From Rossellomorea aquimaris (GTDB lineage Bacteria; Bacillota; Bacilli; Bacillales; Bacillaceae_B): 64,000 nt of DNA. Both the position numbers and the translations under genes were made by a program. The notes beneath the pieces were generated by a model. The model did no database searches. It worked only from the letters and a program-made list of their open reading frames with translations, and was not told where the DNA came from. This document shows, in pieces, positions 53,710 to 64,000 of the stretch. The stretch lies in the NCBI RefSeq assembly GCF_001877785.1, contig NZ_MINN01000096.1, positions 248,001-312,000 of the forward strand, in the 5' to 3' direction. Numbering within the stretch: position 1 is the first letter of the stretch; each line of letters starts with the position of its first letter.

Positions 53710-54186
53710 TTAGAAGTTTTCAAGTGCGTGGCTGTTCATTTTTTCCAGTCTATGCGGCGGGCAGACTTTAACTGTTCCATTTATCACTTTTTCGTCATCT
53801 TCATTCACAGCCGTTACGGTGATGGTGACAGTATGGGAAGAAGGCTCAACTTCCGTGACTTCAAAAAGGAACTGAATCGTAGCATAATGGTATACCGGCT
53901 TTGGAAATTCGATATTCTGTTCAATGATGTGAGATCCGGGTCCCGGCAGATATTTTGACACGGCAGACGTGATGATCCCTGTCAGCATGATGGATGGGAC
54001 GATCGGCTTTTTAAAAGGAGTCTGGGACGCATAATCGTGCTGGATGTAAAGCGGATTTGCATCGTTAGTCAAGCCGAGATACAGAAGCAGGTCATTGTCT
54101 TCTATTTTTTCGGTCAACGTTAATTTTTCCCCGACGGTCATTTCTTCGATTTTTCTTCCCAGTTTTCTTTTCTTGCCAAGTAACAT
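53710..54186 (-). CDS. MaoC-like hot-dog-fold dehydratase
   Basis: A 158-residue single hot-dog protein of the MaoC dehydratase family. GLTNDANPLYIQHDYASQTP aligns with the R-hydratase motif DxNPxHxD. The Asp is kept, but Tyr stands at the usual His position and a His comes three residues later. IVPSIMLTGIITSAVSKYLPGPGS follows as in relatives. It may act on enoyl-CoA or be a non-catalytic relative. The start is ATG 54186, eight bases after GGAGGTG; upstream residues of the ORF are not plausible. It lies between phoP and mdh. Confidence 0.8.
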   Translation of the reverse strand: MLLGKKRKLGRKIEEMTVGEKLTLTEKIEDNDLLLYLGLTNDANPLYIQHDYASQTPFKKPIVPSIMLTGIITSAVSKYLPGPGSHIIEQNIEFPKPVYHYATIQFLFEVTEVEPSSHTVTITVTAVNEDDEKVINGTVKVCPPHRLEKMNSHALENF

Positions 54187-54371
54187 AAGAAGCACCTCCG
54201 TATGTAAACGCATACAATTTACAATAATAGAAATAATCATTATTATCTGTATATTACTATAATATCATTTTTAGCGTTTCCATACAAAGGGATTTTAAGC
54301 CCTTAAGAAATATAAATTTCAATCTTTCTTACTTATCCTGTTCAATTATTTTTGCGGGCAGATATGTTGAC

Positions 54372-54503
54372 CGTTTCTTTCCGCTTCAGGCACTTGCTTT
54401 CCGCGGGGAGGAAGTCGAGCCTCCTCGTCGCTTCGCTCCTGCGGGGTCTCGACCTTTCCTCTATCTCCCGTCGGAGTCAAGTGCCTTCAGCTACAATCCA
54501 CTC
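54372..54503 (+). repeat. Second intergenic repeat family, intact copy E
   Basis: About 130 bp with outer arms CTTCAGGCACTTG and CAAGTGCCTTCAG-type inverted repeats. Inside are CCGCGGGGAGGAAGTCGAG, GCCTCCTCG and CTGCGGGGTCTCGAC. It shares GCCTCCTCG...CTCCTGCGGGGTCTC with the first family (copies A and B) but has different ends. A deleted copy lies at 32226-32312. It fills most of the 54187-54585 gap. Confidence 0.8.
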
Positions 54504-54539
54504 TGAGTATTAAATATGGTGTCAGCAAAAATTCATTTA

Positions 54540-54577
54540 AAATAGCCAGCTCCATATCCTCAATGGAACTGGCTATT
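54540..54577 (-). terminator. Terminator of mdh
   Basis: Minus strand: AATAGCCAG and CTGGCTATT pair, extended by TTCCAT/ATGGAG, followed by TTTAAAT. Confidence 0.85.
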
Positions 54578-54585
54578 AATATTAT

Positions 54586-55524
54586 CTATGCCAAAGATGA
54601 CATGACGTTTTTTACGGAGTCGGCTGATTTTGCGAGGGCAGATTGTTCTTCTTCTGTCAGCTCTAGTTCGATTATTTTTTCGAGGCCGTTTCCTCCGAGG
54701 ATGGTCGGCACTCCGAGGTAGATGCCTTCGAAGCCGTACTCGCCTTCAAGGTACGCGATCGCAGGTATGACACGGCGCTGGTCTTTCAGGATCGCTTCCA
54801 CCATTTGAACGAGTGATGCAGCAGGGGCGTAGTATGCAGATCCATTGCCCAGCAGGCCGACGATCTCCCCTCCGCCTTTACGGGTGCGTTCGACGATTGC
54901 ATCGAGGCGGTCTTTCGGAATCAAGGTCTCTAACGGGATTCCTCCTGCATAGGAATAACGGATCAACGGAACCATGTCATCTCCATGTCCGCCAAGAACA
55001 AACCCGGTGACGTCTTTGACGGACAGTTTCAACTCCTGGGCAACGAACGTGCGGAAACGGGCCGTATCAAGGACGCCGGATTGACCGATGACCCGTTCTT
55101 TCGGAAATCCTGATTCTTTGAAGACCGTGTAGGTCATGGCGTCGACCGGATTCGTCAGTACGATGATATAGCAGTTTGGAGAATATTTGACAATTTGCTC
55201 TGTTACAGATTTCATGACTTTCTGGTTTGTCTGAACAAGGTCGTCACGGCTCATCCCCGGCTTGCGGGCAATCCCTGCAGTGATGACGACAACATCGGAA
55301 TCTTTTGTGTCTCCATAGTTTGATGTACCGATGATGTTTGCATCGAAGCCTTGAACCGGACTTGCTTCAAGCATATCGAGCGCTTTCCCTTTTGTAGGAT
55401 CTTCCATCTGGGGAATATCAACAAGCACCACATTACCGAGTTCTTTTTGCGCCAGCATGAGTGCAGTCGTTGCACCTGTAAAACCTCCGCCGATCACTGA
55501 AACTTTTCTGCGTTTAATTGTCAT
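54586..55524 (-). CDS. mdh: Malate dehydrogenase
   Basis: A 312-residue LDH-like NAD malate dehydrogenase. The cofactor site is [20 protein letters not shown]. The substrate loop includes [11 protein letters not shown], and the catalytic His is in [11 protein letters not shown]. It turns malate to oxaloacetate in the TCA cycle. It follows icd by about 80 bp. Confidence 0.96.
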   Translation of the reverse strand: MTIKRRKVSVIGGGFTGATTALMLAQKELGNVVLVDIPQMEDPTKGKALDMLEASPVQGFDANIIGTSNYGDTKDSDVVVITAGIARKPGMSRDDLVQTNQKVMKSVTEQIVKYSPNCYIIVLTNPVDAMTYTVFKESGFPKERVIGQSGVLDTARFRTFVAQELKLSVKDVTGFVLGGHGDDMVPLIRYSYAGGIPLETLIPKDRLDAIVERTRKGGGEIVGLLGNGSAYYAPAASLVQMVEAILKDQRRVIPAIAYLEGEYGFEGIYLGVPTILGGNGLEKIIELELTEEEQSALAKSADSVKNVMSSLA

Positions 55525-55560
55525 AATGGTTCCTCCTGTTCATCATATGTATTTTATATA

Positions 55561-55600
55561 AGACAGAAGCATCCCTATTGAAGGAATGCTTCTGCTTTTT
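55561..55600 (-). terminator. Hairpin between icd and mdh
   Basis: Minus strand: AGAAGCAT and ATGCTTCT pair, with partial T-run. It may attenuate rather than stop transcription into mdh. Confidence 0.7.
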
Positions 55601-55603
55601 ATA

Positions 55604-56875
55604 TTATTCCATGTTTTCGATCAATGCAGTACCGAACTCTGAACATTTCACTTCAGTAGCACCATCCATCAGACGGGCAAAGTCATATGTCACGACTTTC
55701 GAAGCGATTGTTTTTTCCATTGATTTCGTGATTAGATTAGCTGCTTCTGACCATCCAAGGTGCTCAAGCATAAGCACACCTGAAAGGATGACTGAAGAAG
55801 GGTTAACCTTGTCCATACCTGCATATTTAGGAGCTGTACCGTGAGTCGCTTCGAAGATGGCATGGCCGGACTCATAGTTGATGTTCGCTCCAGGTGCGAT
55901 CCCGATTCCGCCTACTTGTGCAGCAAGCGCATCAGAAATATAGTCTCCGTTCAGGTTCATTGTAGCAACGACATCGAACTCAGCCGGACGTGTAAGGATT
56001 TGTTGCAAGAAGATATCAGCGATTGAATCTTTGACGATGATCTTGCCTGCAGCTTCTGCTTCAGACTGCGCTTTGTTAGCTGCGTCAACGCCTTCAGCGT
56101 CTTTGATTTTATCGTATTGAGCCCAAGTGAATACCTTATCTCCGAATTCTTTCTCAGCAAGCTCGTAACCCCAGTTCTTGAATGCACCTTCAGTGAACTT
56201 CATGATGTTCCCTTTGTGTACAAGCGTAACTGATTTACGGCCTTCAGTGATGGCATAATTAATAGCTGCACGAACAAGGCGGGATGTACCTTCTTCAGAT
56301 ACAGGCTTGATACCGATTCCGGATGTTTCAGGGAAACGGATTTTGTTCACGCCCATTTCGTCTTGTAGGAAGCTGATCAGTTTCTTCACTTCATCAGAAC
56401 CGCTTGCATATTCGATACCAGCGTAGATATCCTCTGTATTTTCACGGAAAATGACCATATCAGTATCTTCAGGACGTTTTACAGGAGAAGGTACACCTTC
56501 GAAGTAACGCACAGGACGCAGGCATGTGAATAGATCAAGCTCTTGACGAAGGGCAACGTTCAACGAACGGATTCCGCCGCCTACAGGAGTTGTAAGTGGG
56601 CCTTTGATGGCAATGAAATATTCACGGATTGCTTCAAGTGTATCATTCGGAAGCCATTCACCGGTTTTGTTGAATGCCTTTTCACCAGCATAAACTTCTT
56701 TCCACTCGATTTTACGTTCGCCTTTGTAAGCTTTTTCTACTGAAGCATCGAGGACGCGCTGCGCTGCAGCCCAGATATCCGGACCAGTTCCGTCACCTTC
56801 GATAAATGGAACGATTGGATTATTCGGCACATTAAGCTGGCCGTTTTGGTTTGTAATTTTTTCACCTTGTGTCAT
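55604..56875 (-). CDS. icd: Isocitrate dehydrogenase (NADP)
   Basis: A 423-residue NADP isocitrate dehydrogenase. [13 protein letters not shown] binds cofactor, [22 protein letters not shown] carries the substrate Ser/Arg residues, and [20 protein letters not shown] the metal Asp. The start is ATG 56875 ([13 protein letters not shown]) after GGAGGT, giving the B. subtilis length; the ORF extends 22 residues further without support. It lies in the citZ-icd-mdh unit. Confidence 0.95.
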   Translation of the reverse strand: MTQGEKITNQNGQLNVPNNPIVPFIEGDGTGPDIWAAAQRVLDASVEKAYKGERKIEWKEVYAGEKAFNKTGEWLPNDTLEAIREYFIAIKGPLTTPVGGGIRSLNVALRQELDLFTCLRPVRYFEGVPSPVKRPEDTDMVIFRENTEDIYAGIEYASGSDEVKKLISFLQDEMGVNKIRFPETSGIGIKPVSEEGTSRLVRAAINYAITEGRKSVTLVHKGNIMKFTEGAFKNWGYELAEKEFGDKVFTWAQYDKIKDAEGVDAANKAQSEAEAAGKIIVKDSIADIFLQQILTRPAEFDVVATMNLNGDYISDALAAQVGGIGIAPGANINYESGHAIFEATHGTAPKYAGMDKVNPSSVILSGVLMLEHLGWSEAANLITKSMEKTIASKVVTYDFARLMDGATEVKCSEFGTALIENME

Positions 56876-56993
56876 TATGTAACCTCCATATTCATTATCA
56901 AAGGGGATGAGCGATAAGTGCAGCAAGCCATTCATCGTCATTCCCCTCCTTATTCATTACACCAATATTTTTACTATTTGTAAATATCGATGA

Positions 56994-58112
56994 TTAACCT
57001 CTTTCATCAACCGGAACATATTCCTGTTTGCCAGGCCCGATATAATCGGCACGAGGACGGATTAAACGGTTGTTGGAATATTGCTCCAGGATGTGAGCAA
57101 GCCAGCCGGATACACGGCTTACAGCAAAGATCGGTGTAAACAGATCATGATCGATGCCGAGGCTGTGATACACAGATGCTGAATAGAAATCAACATTTGG
57201 CGGAAGCCCTTTATTTGCTGTGAAGACTTCTTCGATCTTCGCAGACATTTCATAATATTTGCTTTCTCCTCTGAGCTCAGTCAGCTTTTTGGACATTTCT
57301 TTCAAATGCTTTGCACGCGGGTCTCCCTGACGGTATACGCGGTGGCCGAAGCCCATGATCTTCTCTTTCTTCTCAAGCTTGTCCAGAATGTAGGATTCCG
57401 CATTCTCGACAGATCCGACTTCGGTAAGCATCTTCATAACCTGTTCGTTGGCTCCGCCGTGGAGCGGTCCTTTAAGAGCTCCGATTGCTGCAGTGACACC
57501 TGAGTATACATCAGATAGTGTAGCTACACATACACGCGCAGTGAATGTGGAAGCGTTTAACTCATGGTCCGCATGAAGGACGAGCGCCTTATTGAATGCT
57601 TCGATCTCGATCGGCTCAGGTTCTTTGCCTGTAAGCATGTACAGGAAGTTGGCAGCAAAGCCAAGATCCTTGCGCGGTGCGATCGGCTCCTGGCCGTTAC
57701 GGATCCTTGCGAAGCTTGTCACAATCGTAGGGATCTTTGCTTGGAGGCGAACGGCTTTCATGTAGTTCGCTTCTTCTTCCATCACGTCTGCCTGGTCATC
57801 ATATAAACCAAGCAAAGACACTGCTGAACGCAAAGCGGCCATCGGATGAACTTCCTTGATGTTGTACATCTTGAAGTGATCAAGCACTTCCTGTGGAAGG
57901 GCCATATTTTCAGCAAGCTGGTCTGTGAGCTCCTGAAGCTCCGATTTAGTAGGCAGCTTAAGATGCCACAGCAAATAGATTACCTCTTCGAAAGTGGCAT
58001 TGTTGGTTAAGTCATCAATGTTATAGCCGACATATGTAAGTGTGTCGTCAATGATTGAACTGATGGATGAAGTAGTGGCTACAACACCTTCAAGTCCGCG
58101 TGTCGCTGTCAT
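56994..58112 (-). CDS. citZ: Citrate synthase II
   Basis: A 372-residue citrate synthase. The catalytic residues are in LHADHELNASTFTAR (His), MGFGHRVYRQGDPRAKHL (His) and the Asp of NVDFYSASVYHSLGI. The start is ATG 58112 (MTATRGLEGVVATTSS) after GGAGGAG. It is the first gene of the TCA unit, behind a promoter with a cre site. Confidence 0.96.
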   Translation of the reverse strand: MTATRGLEGVVATTSSISSIIDDTLTYVGYNIDDLTNNATFEEVIYLLWHLKLPTKSELQELTDQLAENMALPQEVLDHFKMYNIKEVHPMAALRSAVSLLGLYDDQADVMEEEANYMKAVRLQAKIPTIVTSFARIRNGQEPIAPRKDLGFAANFLYMLTGKEPEPIEIEAFNKALVLHADHELNASTFTARVCVATLSDVYSGVTAAIGALKGPLHGGANEQVMKMLTEVGSVENAESYILDKLEKKEKIMGFGHRVYRQGDPRAKHLKEMSKKLTELRGESKYYEMSAKIEEVFTANKGLPPNVDFYSASVYHSLGIDHDLFTPIFAVSRVSGWLAHILEQYSNNRLIRPRADYIGPGKQEYVPVDERG

Positions 58113-58348
58113 AATAATCTCTCCTCCTGAATGTATTTCCCTTTTACCCATTTTCATATGAGCATAAAACCCTGCACGAAAATTTGTAGCGGGCTTGTTT
58201 AAAATAAGTAAGTAAAATTACCTGTTGAGGGCATATATTCATTACATTTCCAATGTTGAGCGATTGCTCAATCCCTGCACAAAAAATGATTCCCTGTCTG
58301 ATAAAAAACTGCAGGGAAAACAGAGCTTGGGATGCGCTTACATTTTCT
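58113..58348 (-). promoter_or_regulatory. citZ leader with cre site and hairpins
   Basis: A leader of about 230 nt. The cre site at 58329-58343 reads ATGTAAGCGCATCCC on the minus strand and fits the consensus at 14 of 15 positions; it lies just after the -10, so CcpA would repress. Further down, TTGAGC-GATT-GCTCAA (58256-58271) and CCCTGC/GCAGGG form hairpins. CcpC control is expected from B. subtilis, but I did not place its box. Confidence 0.7.
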
Positions 58349-58377
58349 ATTATAAACAATTATCTGACATTTGTGAA
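58349..58377 (-). promoter_or_regulatory. Promoter of citZ
   Basis: Minus strand: TTCACA (58377-58372), 17 bases, TATAAT (58354-58349). Confidence 0.8.
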
Positions 58378-58578
58378 CGAAAACGCTCGAATTTGTCTAA
58401 AATTATTTTACTAGAAAAATAAAACTTTCCGACTGTACCGGATTAAATCGTTAAGGATTGCTATAAAACCCCGTCCGGACAGCCTGTATGAATTGTAAGG
58501 ATTTTTAAATTTAGAACTTTCTTTCATTTCCGGACTCTTATAAAATAGGAAGTAATCGTAAGGTCAGGGGGAACTCAG

Positions 58579-59691
58579 TTGAACTTGGAATATGTTTATA
58601 GGACCATCCGCTTTCTAATAGTGGTCAGTATCATCATCCTTTCTATATTTGCTTTGTACTACATATGGAAACTTGCCTATCCATTCGTCATTGCTGTCGG
58701 GATTGCCCTTTTGATCAATCCCTTCGTCAATTGGCTTGAATCCAAAGGCAGGCTCCCGAGGGTGTGGGCAGTCGTCATTTCCCTGTTTTTGATCATCGGT
58801 GCTTTTGCAGGTTTGATCACTTTGCTGATAGCTGAAATTGTATCTGGTGCAAACTATTTATCCGAAGTGCTCCCGGAACACGTCCGGACGCTGGTGACCT
58901 ATGCAGAAAATTTCATTGTCGGACAAGTGATGCCGTTTTATCACCAGATTGCCGGACTATTTAAAAATCTTGATGCAGGACAGCAGAATACTATACTTGA
59001 AAATATTGAAACTGCGGGAAGTAAAATCGCCCAGTCGGCCGGGGATTTTCTTCAGAACTTCTTCCAGAGGCTCCCTCAGCTTATTTCCTGGATACCAAAT
59101 GCCGCATCTGTTCTCGTATTTGCGTCATTGGCAACCTTCTTCATAAGTAAAGACTGGTACAAACTGTCTGCTAAAGCGGCAAAGTTCGTTCCCGGCAGGG
59201 CAATGGAAAGCGGAAGGACTGTGTTCATCGATCTGAAAAAAGCTTTGTTCGGCTTCATCAGGGCCCAATTCACGCTGATTTCGATAACGGCCATCATCGT
59301 ATTGGTCGGACTTCTCATTCTTCGTGTCGACTATGCCATAACCATCGCGCTTGTAAGCGGCCTGGTCGATATCCTTCCGTATCTGGGGACAGGTGCCGTT
59401 TTCGTTCCATGGATCGCTTATGAATTCATTACAGGAAATGCAGGGCTTGGCATCGGTCTTTCCGTGTTATACGCAGTCGTCGTCGTTCAACGGCAGATCA
59501 TGGAACCGAAAGTGCTGTCTTCAAGCATCGGCCTCGATCCCCTTGCTACATTGATCGCTCTTTTTGTCGGGTTCAAACTGATCGGTTTTCTCGGATTGAT
59601 CGTGGGTCCGGTCGTACTTGTGATTCTTTCAACATTGAGGCGTGCAGGCGTTTTTGAAGATGCGTGGAAGTTTATTATGGGTGACAAATAA
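58579..59691 (+). CDS. ytvI: Sporulation integral membrane protein YtvI (AI-2E transporter family)
   Basis: A 370-residue protein of the AI-2E/PerM family with about eight helices. Typical segments are ALLINPFVNWLESKGRLPR, ALVSGLVDILPYLGTG and LSSSIGLDPLATLIALFVGFKLIGFLGLIVGP. In B. subtilis YtvI is linked to sporulation; transport substrate unknown. TTG start with CAGGGGGAA upstream. It is divergent from citZ. Confidence 0.88.
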   Translation: MNLEYVYRTIRFLIVVSIIILSIFALYYIWKLAYPFVIAVGIALLINPFVNWLESKGRLPRVWAVVISLFLIIGAFAGLITLLIAEIVSGANYLSEVLPEHVRTLVTYAENFIVGQVMPFYHQIAGLFKNLDAGQQNTILENIETAGSKIAQSAGDFLQNFFQRLPQLISWIPNAASVLVFASLATFFISKDWYKLSAKAAKFVPGRAMESGRTVFIDLKKALFGFIRAQFTLISITAIIVLVGLLILRVDYAITIALVSGLVDILPYLGTGAVFVPWIAYEFITGNAGLGIGLSVLYAVVVVQRQIMEPKVLSSSIGLDPLATLIALFVGFKLIGFLGLIVGPVVLVILSTLRRAGVFEDAWKFIMGDK

Positions 59692-59692
59692 G

Positions 59693-59733
59693 AAAAGCAC
59701 CGCACCGGTTTATAAGCCGGTCGGTGCTTTTTT
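59693..59733. terminator. Bidirectional terminator
   Basis: AAAGCACCG and CGGTGCTTT pair, with ACCGG/GCCGGT inside, between convergent ytvI and fxsA. Confidence 0.85.
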
Positions 59734-59735
59734 CA

Positions 59736-60122
59736 TTATCGGTAAATGATCAGGTTTCCGTTATTGAACCATTTCTTGAAGAGTCTGTAAATGAAAGGCT
59801 TGAACATTTTTCTGGTCGGAGGCAGCAGTAATAGAAATCCGGTTGCATCTGTAATGAAGCCCGGCGTCAATAATAAAAGGCCGCCGACAAGGATGCAGAG
59901 ACCGTCGATGATCACATCGCCCGGGAACTGGGCATACTGCATGTCTTCCCGTGCCCTCCTGATTGTTTCGAGTCCCTGTTTCTTTGCAAGGTAAGCACCC
60001 GTGACACCTGTTGCGATGATCATCATCACGGTCGGGAGGACGCCGATTGCCTGACCGGCAAGAATAAGGATCCCTATTTCCAAAGCGGGCACTATGATTA
60101 GAAACGGCAGTATATATCTCAT
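59736..60122 (-). CDS. fxsA: FxsA-family membrane protein
   Basis: A 128-residue membrane protein with two to three helices. ALEIGILILAGQAIG, TGVTGAYLAKKQGLETIRR and GLLLLTPGFITDATGFLLLLPP are FxsA marks. E. coli FxsA relates to phage exclusion by F; the role here is unknown. It is monocistronic. Confidence 0.88.
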   Translation of the reverse strand: MRYILPFLIIVPALEIGILILAGQAIGVLPTVMMIIATGVTGAYLAKKQGLETIRRAREDMQYAQFPGDVIIDGLCILVGGLLLLTPGFITDATGFLLLLPPTRKMFKPFIYRLFKKWFNNGNLIIYR

Positions 60123-60342
60123 GAGGAATTCCTCCAGTTATTTACGACTTGTCCTTTTATTATAACATATAGCAGCTTGGGTGGCAGTATTCCGGTTGAC
60201 CTGAGGATTCTGGCTTGTCGTCAACTTATGGATTGATTTGGTTGAAGGTGGAGCTTAGCCGGGGAGAGGATGAATCTACATGAGAAAATAATGAATTGTA
60301 ATCTAACGCTTCGATTCCCTTAACCGCCACATACTTAATCTC

Positions 60343-60468
60343 TAATATCTTAATATGGAATTTATGATACAAATAAAAATTATATGCTCCATTTTGAAGT
60401 TTTATGCTCCTAATCCAGAAAATATACTCTTTTTAAAATCATTCTAATTTGCTCCAAATAATGATAAA
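60343..60468. repeat. Helically phased repeat array 4 (20-bp period, about 6 units)
   Basis: Cores start at 60343 (TAATATCT), 60363 (TATGATAC), 60383 and 60403 (TATGCTCC), and 60423 (TATACTCT), exactly 20 bp apart; TTTGCTCC follows 25 bp on at 60448. On the other strand the units read GGAGCATAAAACTTC, close to GGATCATAAATTCC of array 1. It lies in the fxsA-pyk gap, 77 bp from the pyk terminator. The remainder of 60123-60592 shows no gene. Confidence 0.8.
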
Positions 60469-60544
60469 CACCAAGCGTGGTGACAAACCAACCCCTCCAT
60501 TACTCAAATCTCCATAACAGCCTTCCCCACCAGGAAAGATCCCA

Positions 60545-60582
60545 CAAAAAAACCGGAGCCCCATAAAGGGACTCCAGCCTGT
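60545..60582 (-). terminator. Terminator of pfkA-pyk
   Basis: Minus strand: CTGGAGTCCC and GGGCTCCGG-type arms pair imperfectly, followed by TTTTTTT. Confidence 0.8.
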
Positions 60583-60592
60583 ATTCTAATGA

Positions 60593-62353
60593 TTATAGTA
60601 CACTCGCATGACCATTATAGATCACGCCGCGGGTACCATCGACTGTAACTTCCTGTCCATCCCTGAACAGTGATGTAGCATTATCCACACCTACCACTAC
60701 AGGAATACCGAGGTTGATCCCCACTACTGCTGCGTGGCTTGTCAAGCCGCCTTCCTCTACGATCAGTGCAGAGCACTTCTCCAGGGCAGGCATCATTTCT
60801 TTGTCAGTTCCGATTGTTACAAGGACTGAACCCTGCTCGACTTTTTCCACTGCTTCCTGGGCGTTTGAAGCGACGACTGCTTTGCCGTAAGCAGATTTAC
60901 GTCCGATTCCTTGTCCTTTAGCAATGATGTCCCCTACTACATGAATTTTCATCAGGTTGGTTGTGCCTGTTTCACCGATTGGAACACCTGCAGTGATGAC
61001 AATCAGGTCACCGTGTTTTGTCATGCCGGAATTCACGCTTTCTTCAACTGCCATGTCTAGCATCTCATCCGTCGTGGATACTCTGCGTCCGACTGTAGGG
61101 TATACTCCCCATACCAGTGCCAATCTTCTTGAAACAGATTCCGAACCTGTGACAGCTACGATTGGGGCTTTCGGGCGGTATTTAGAAATCATGCGTGCTG
61201 TATGACCGCTTTCCGTAGGTGCCACGATTGCGTTGACATCCAGGTTAATGGCCGTGTGGGCCACTGATTGTCCGATTGCATCGGTCATATTATGATCGCT
61301 TTCTTTGCTGCGGGCTGAAAGGATCTCATTGAAATCCAGTGCGGTTTCCGCTTTAGATGCAATATTATGCATGGTTTGAACAGCTTCGACAGGATAGGTT
61401 CCTGCAGCTGTTTCACCTGAAAGCATGATGGCATCGGTTCCGTCAAAGATGGCGTTTGCCACGTCACTTGCTTCCGCTCGTGTCGGTCTTGGATTTCGCT
61501 GCATTGAATCAAGCATTTGAGTAGCCGTGATAACCGGCTTTCCTTGTGAATTGCATTTCTTGATCAGCTGCTTTTGTACAAGCGGCACCTCTTCTGCAGG
61601 GATTTCCACTCCAAGATCTCCGCGTGCAACCATCAGGCCGTCGGAGACTTCAAGGATTTCATCGATATTGTCTACACCCTCTTGATTTTCAATCTTAGGG
61701 ATGATTTGAATATGAGGTGCATGGTGCTCCTCCAATAACTGACGGATTTCCAGTACATCTGACGCACGGCGTACGAATGAAGCGGCGATGAAATCGACAT
61801 CCTGCTGGATACCGAAAATGATATCCTTCGCATCTTTATCCGTGATTCCAGGCAGGTTAACGGAAACGCCTGGTACGTTCACACCTTTTTTATTTTTCAG
61901 CATTCCGCTGTTTGAAACGACAGTATGGATTTCTCCGTTTGCTCTATCGATTTCAGTTACTTCGAGTCCGATGAGTCCGTCATCCAAAAGGATTTTAGAT
62001 CCAACCTCAATGTCATCGATCAACCCTTCGTATGTAACGGAGAATTTCTCAGGCGTACCTAATACCTCTTTCATAGATACAATCACGGATGCTCCCTGCT
62101 GCAGTTCAAATCCATCATTCTCCATATTGTTCGTACGGATTTCAGGTCCTTTTGTATCTAACAGGATCCCGACAGTCTTCCCTGCTTTTGCTGCTGCTTC
62201 ACGGATGTTTTTGATACGCTGGCCATGCTCTTCATGATCCCCATGGGAGAAGTTTAGGCGGGCGACATTCATCCCGGCATCGATCAGTTGAGATAACTTT
62301 TCGATACTTTCACTGGCAGGGCCAATGGTACATACTATTTTTGCTTTTCTCAT
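60593..62353 (-). CDS. pyk: Pyruvate kinase
   Basis: A 586-residue pyruvate kinase. The N-terminal barrel has [25 protein letters not shown] and [12 protein letters not shown] with the ATQMLDSM loop. The C-terminal part (about 475-586) is the extra PEP-utiliser-like domain of Bacillus enzymes, containing [16 protein letters not shown]. That domain carries the TSHA motif but is not known to be phosphorylated here. It makes pyruvate and ATP from PEP, and follows pfkA by 31 bp. Confidence 0.96.
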   Translation of the reverse strand: MRKAKIVCTIGPASESIEKLSQLIDAGMNVARLNFSHGDHEEHGQRIKNIREAAAKAGKTVGILLDTKGPEIRTNNMENDGFELQQGASVIVSMKEVLGTPEKFSVTYEGLIDDIEVGSKILLDDGLIGLEVTEIDRANGEIHTVVSNSGMLKNKKGVNVPGVSVNLPGITDKDAKDIIFGIQQDVDFIAASFVRRASDVLEIRQLLEEHHAPHIQIIPKIENQEGVDNIDEILEVSDGLMVARGDLGVEIPAEEVPLVQKQLIKKCNSQGKPVITATQMLDSMQRNPRPTRAEASDVANAIFDGTDAIMLSGETAAGTYPVEAVQTMHNIASKAETALDFNEILSARSKESDHNMTDAIGQSVAHTAINLDVNAIVAPTESGHTARMISKYRPKAPIVAVTGSESVSRRLALVWGVYPTVGRRVSTTDEMLDMAVEESVNSGMTKHGDLIVITAGVPIGETGTTNLMKIHVVGDIIAKGQGIGRKSAYGKAVVASNAQEAVEKVEQGSVLVTIGTDKEMMPALEKCSALIVEEGGLTSHAAVVGINLGIPVVVGVDNATSLFRDGQEVTVDGTRGVIYNGHASVL

Positions 62354-62384
62354 TATCTTTACCTCCTGAATGTTTCAGCGATTA

Positions 62385-63368
<984 letters not shown>

Positions 63369-63462
63369 TTATATGTAAAAGAGTTAAAAGAAAATTTGTT
63401 AATGGTTTCACATATTTTCAGTGAATCTCATTTTATCCTATCTATTCTACCCAATTATTATG

Positions 63463-63544
63463 GACCAATAGACCATTGATTATTTCTAAAATAACACGAA
63501 GAGTAAAGCTTCTCAACAAGTTCCCCCCGGGAAGACCAATAGAC
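63463..63544. promoter_or_regulatory. Direct repeats upstream of pfkA
   Basis: GACCAATAGAC occurs at 63463-63473 and again at 63534-63544, 71 bp apart in the same orientation. On the coding strand this is GTCTATTGGTC. They may bind a regulator of pfkA-pyk; I know no match. Confidence 0.4.
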
Positions 63545-63559
63545 GAAATAATCTATTAA

Positions 63560-63574
63560 CTGGAAGCGTTTTAA
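63560..63574. promoter_or_regulatory. Possible cre site far upstream of pfkA
   Basis: CTGGAAGCGTTTTAA fits the cre consensus at 13 of 15 positions. It lies about 216 bp before pfkA. CcpA activation of glycolysis is known in Bacillus, so an upstream site is plausible but weak. Confidence 0.35.
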
Positions 63575-63611
63575 TTGCTAAAAAATTCAAAAACACCTGT
63601 ATCCTTCAAAT

Positions 63612-63650
63612 AAAAGGACTGACAAAAGGCAGAATCCTATTTGTCAGTCC
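63612..63650 (-). terminator. Terminator of accA
   Basis: Minus strand: GGACTGACAAA and TTTGTCAGTCC form a perfect 11-bp stem, followed by TTTTATTT. Confidence 0.9.
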
Positions 63651-63660
63651 AGTGGTTCCC

Positions 63661-64000
63661 TTATGATTTTACCCCAACGACATCATTTAAAACAGAAAAA
63701 TCACCAATCGATTTAAATTTCTCGTAACGGTGCTGGATCAATTCTTCTTTGCTCATTGGGATGAGTTCTTTTAATGATTGTTTCAAAACGTCTTTCATAA
63801 GGTTAGCCTGTTCTTCAACATCCTTATGGGCCCCGCCCTTCACTTCGGGAATAATCTCATTGATGATTCCGAGTTCCTTTAGGTCGGGAGCCGTGATTTT
63901 CATGGATTCAGCAGCCCTTCTTGCCTGAGTGGAATCTTTCCATAACAGGGCTGCAGCTCCTTCCGGAGAAATGACTGAGTACGTGGAGTTTTCAAGCATA
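63661..64000 (-). CDS. accA: Acetyl-CoA carboxylase carboxyltransferase alpha subunit, C-terminal part
   Basis: The C-terminal 113 residues of AccA; the gene continues past the right edge. [18 protein letters not shown] and [19 protein letters not shown] are characteristic of the carboxyltransferase alpha subunit. With AccD it transfers the carboxyl group from biotin to acetyl-CoA, the first step of fatty-acid synthesis. Its position before pfkA matches B. subtilis. Confidence 0.95.
   Translation of the reverse strand, partial: MLENSTYSVISPEGAAALLWKDSTQARRAAESMKITAPDLKELGIINEIIPEVKGGAHKDVEEQANLMKDVLKQSLKELIPMSKEELIQHRYEKFKSIGDFSVLNDVVGVKS

Overview
The window is a chromosomal segment of a spore-forming, low-GC Gram-positive bacterium of the Bacillaceae. 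This is shown by sspI, ytxC, ytaF and ytvI, by YheC/YheD spore-coat ATP-grasp genes, by T-box and L20 leaders, and by a gene order close to the Bacillus subtilis region from etfB to accA. Nearly all backbone genes lie on the minus strand. I did not identify the species.

Layout. 1-3.5 kb: fatty-acid degradation (etfB start, fadB-like crotonase, fadR, lcfA) with two FadR boxes and a possible cre site. 3.7-5.1 kb: a secreted glucoamylase/GH144-like protein. 5.4-12.4 kb: a 27-residue membrane peptide, yshE, mutS2, polX, cvpA, zapA and divergent rnhC. 12.8-17.4 kb: T-box-controlled pheST and an rRNA methyltransferase. 17.5-20.6 kb: sspI, an isochorismatase-family hydrolase, ysdC, a dimeric dUTPase and sigma-W-type ysdB.

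20.7-30.9 kb is the accessory island and the most interesting part, placed between ysdB and ysdA, which I recall as neighbours in B. subtilis. It holds five YheC/YheD-type ATP-grasp proteins, one amino-acid-ligase-like ATP-grasp protein, one MurF-like Mur ligase, and three tandem small Cys/Trp-rich paralogues, each behind the same sigma-K-like promoter module. Three of the enzymes form a tight operon (ATP-grasp, YheCD, Mur ligase). These chemistries recall cyanophycin synthetase, so I infer a sporulation-stage peptide or amide-ligation pathway, possibly acting on the coat.

30.9-41.7 kb: TVP38-family protein, ysdA, rplT-rpmI-infC with an L20-type leader, T-box thrS, ytxC, dnaI-dnaB, nrdR, a conserved hypothetical, speD. 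42.3-53.5 kb: gapB, coaE, ytaF, mutM, polA, an inserted hflK-hflC pair, phoR-phoP. 53.7-64 kb: MaoC-like protein, mdh-icd-citZ (TCA entry, with a cre site), ytvI, fxsA, pyk-pfkA, and the 3' part of accA.

Several intergenic regions carry structured repeats. There are four arrays of roughly 10-bp cores repeated every 20-21 bp, each just 3' of a minus-strand operon terminator (pheT, thrS, coaE, pyk). There are four MITE-like elements sharing ends, two of which contain the same 109-bp inner module in opposite orientations, plus a related family with one intact and one deleted copy. A three-hairpin cloverleaf element including a perfect 64-bp palindrome lies between polX and cvpA.
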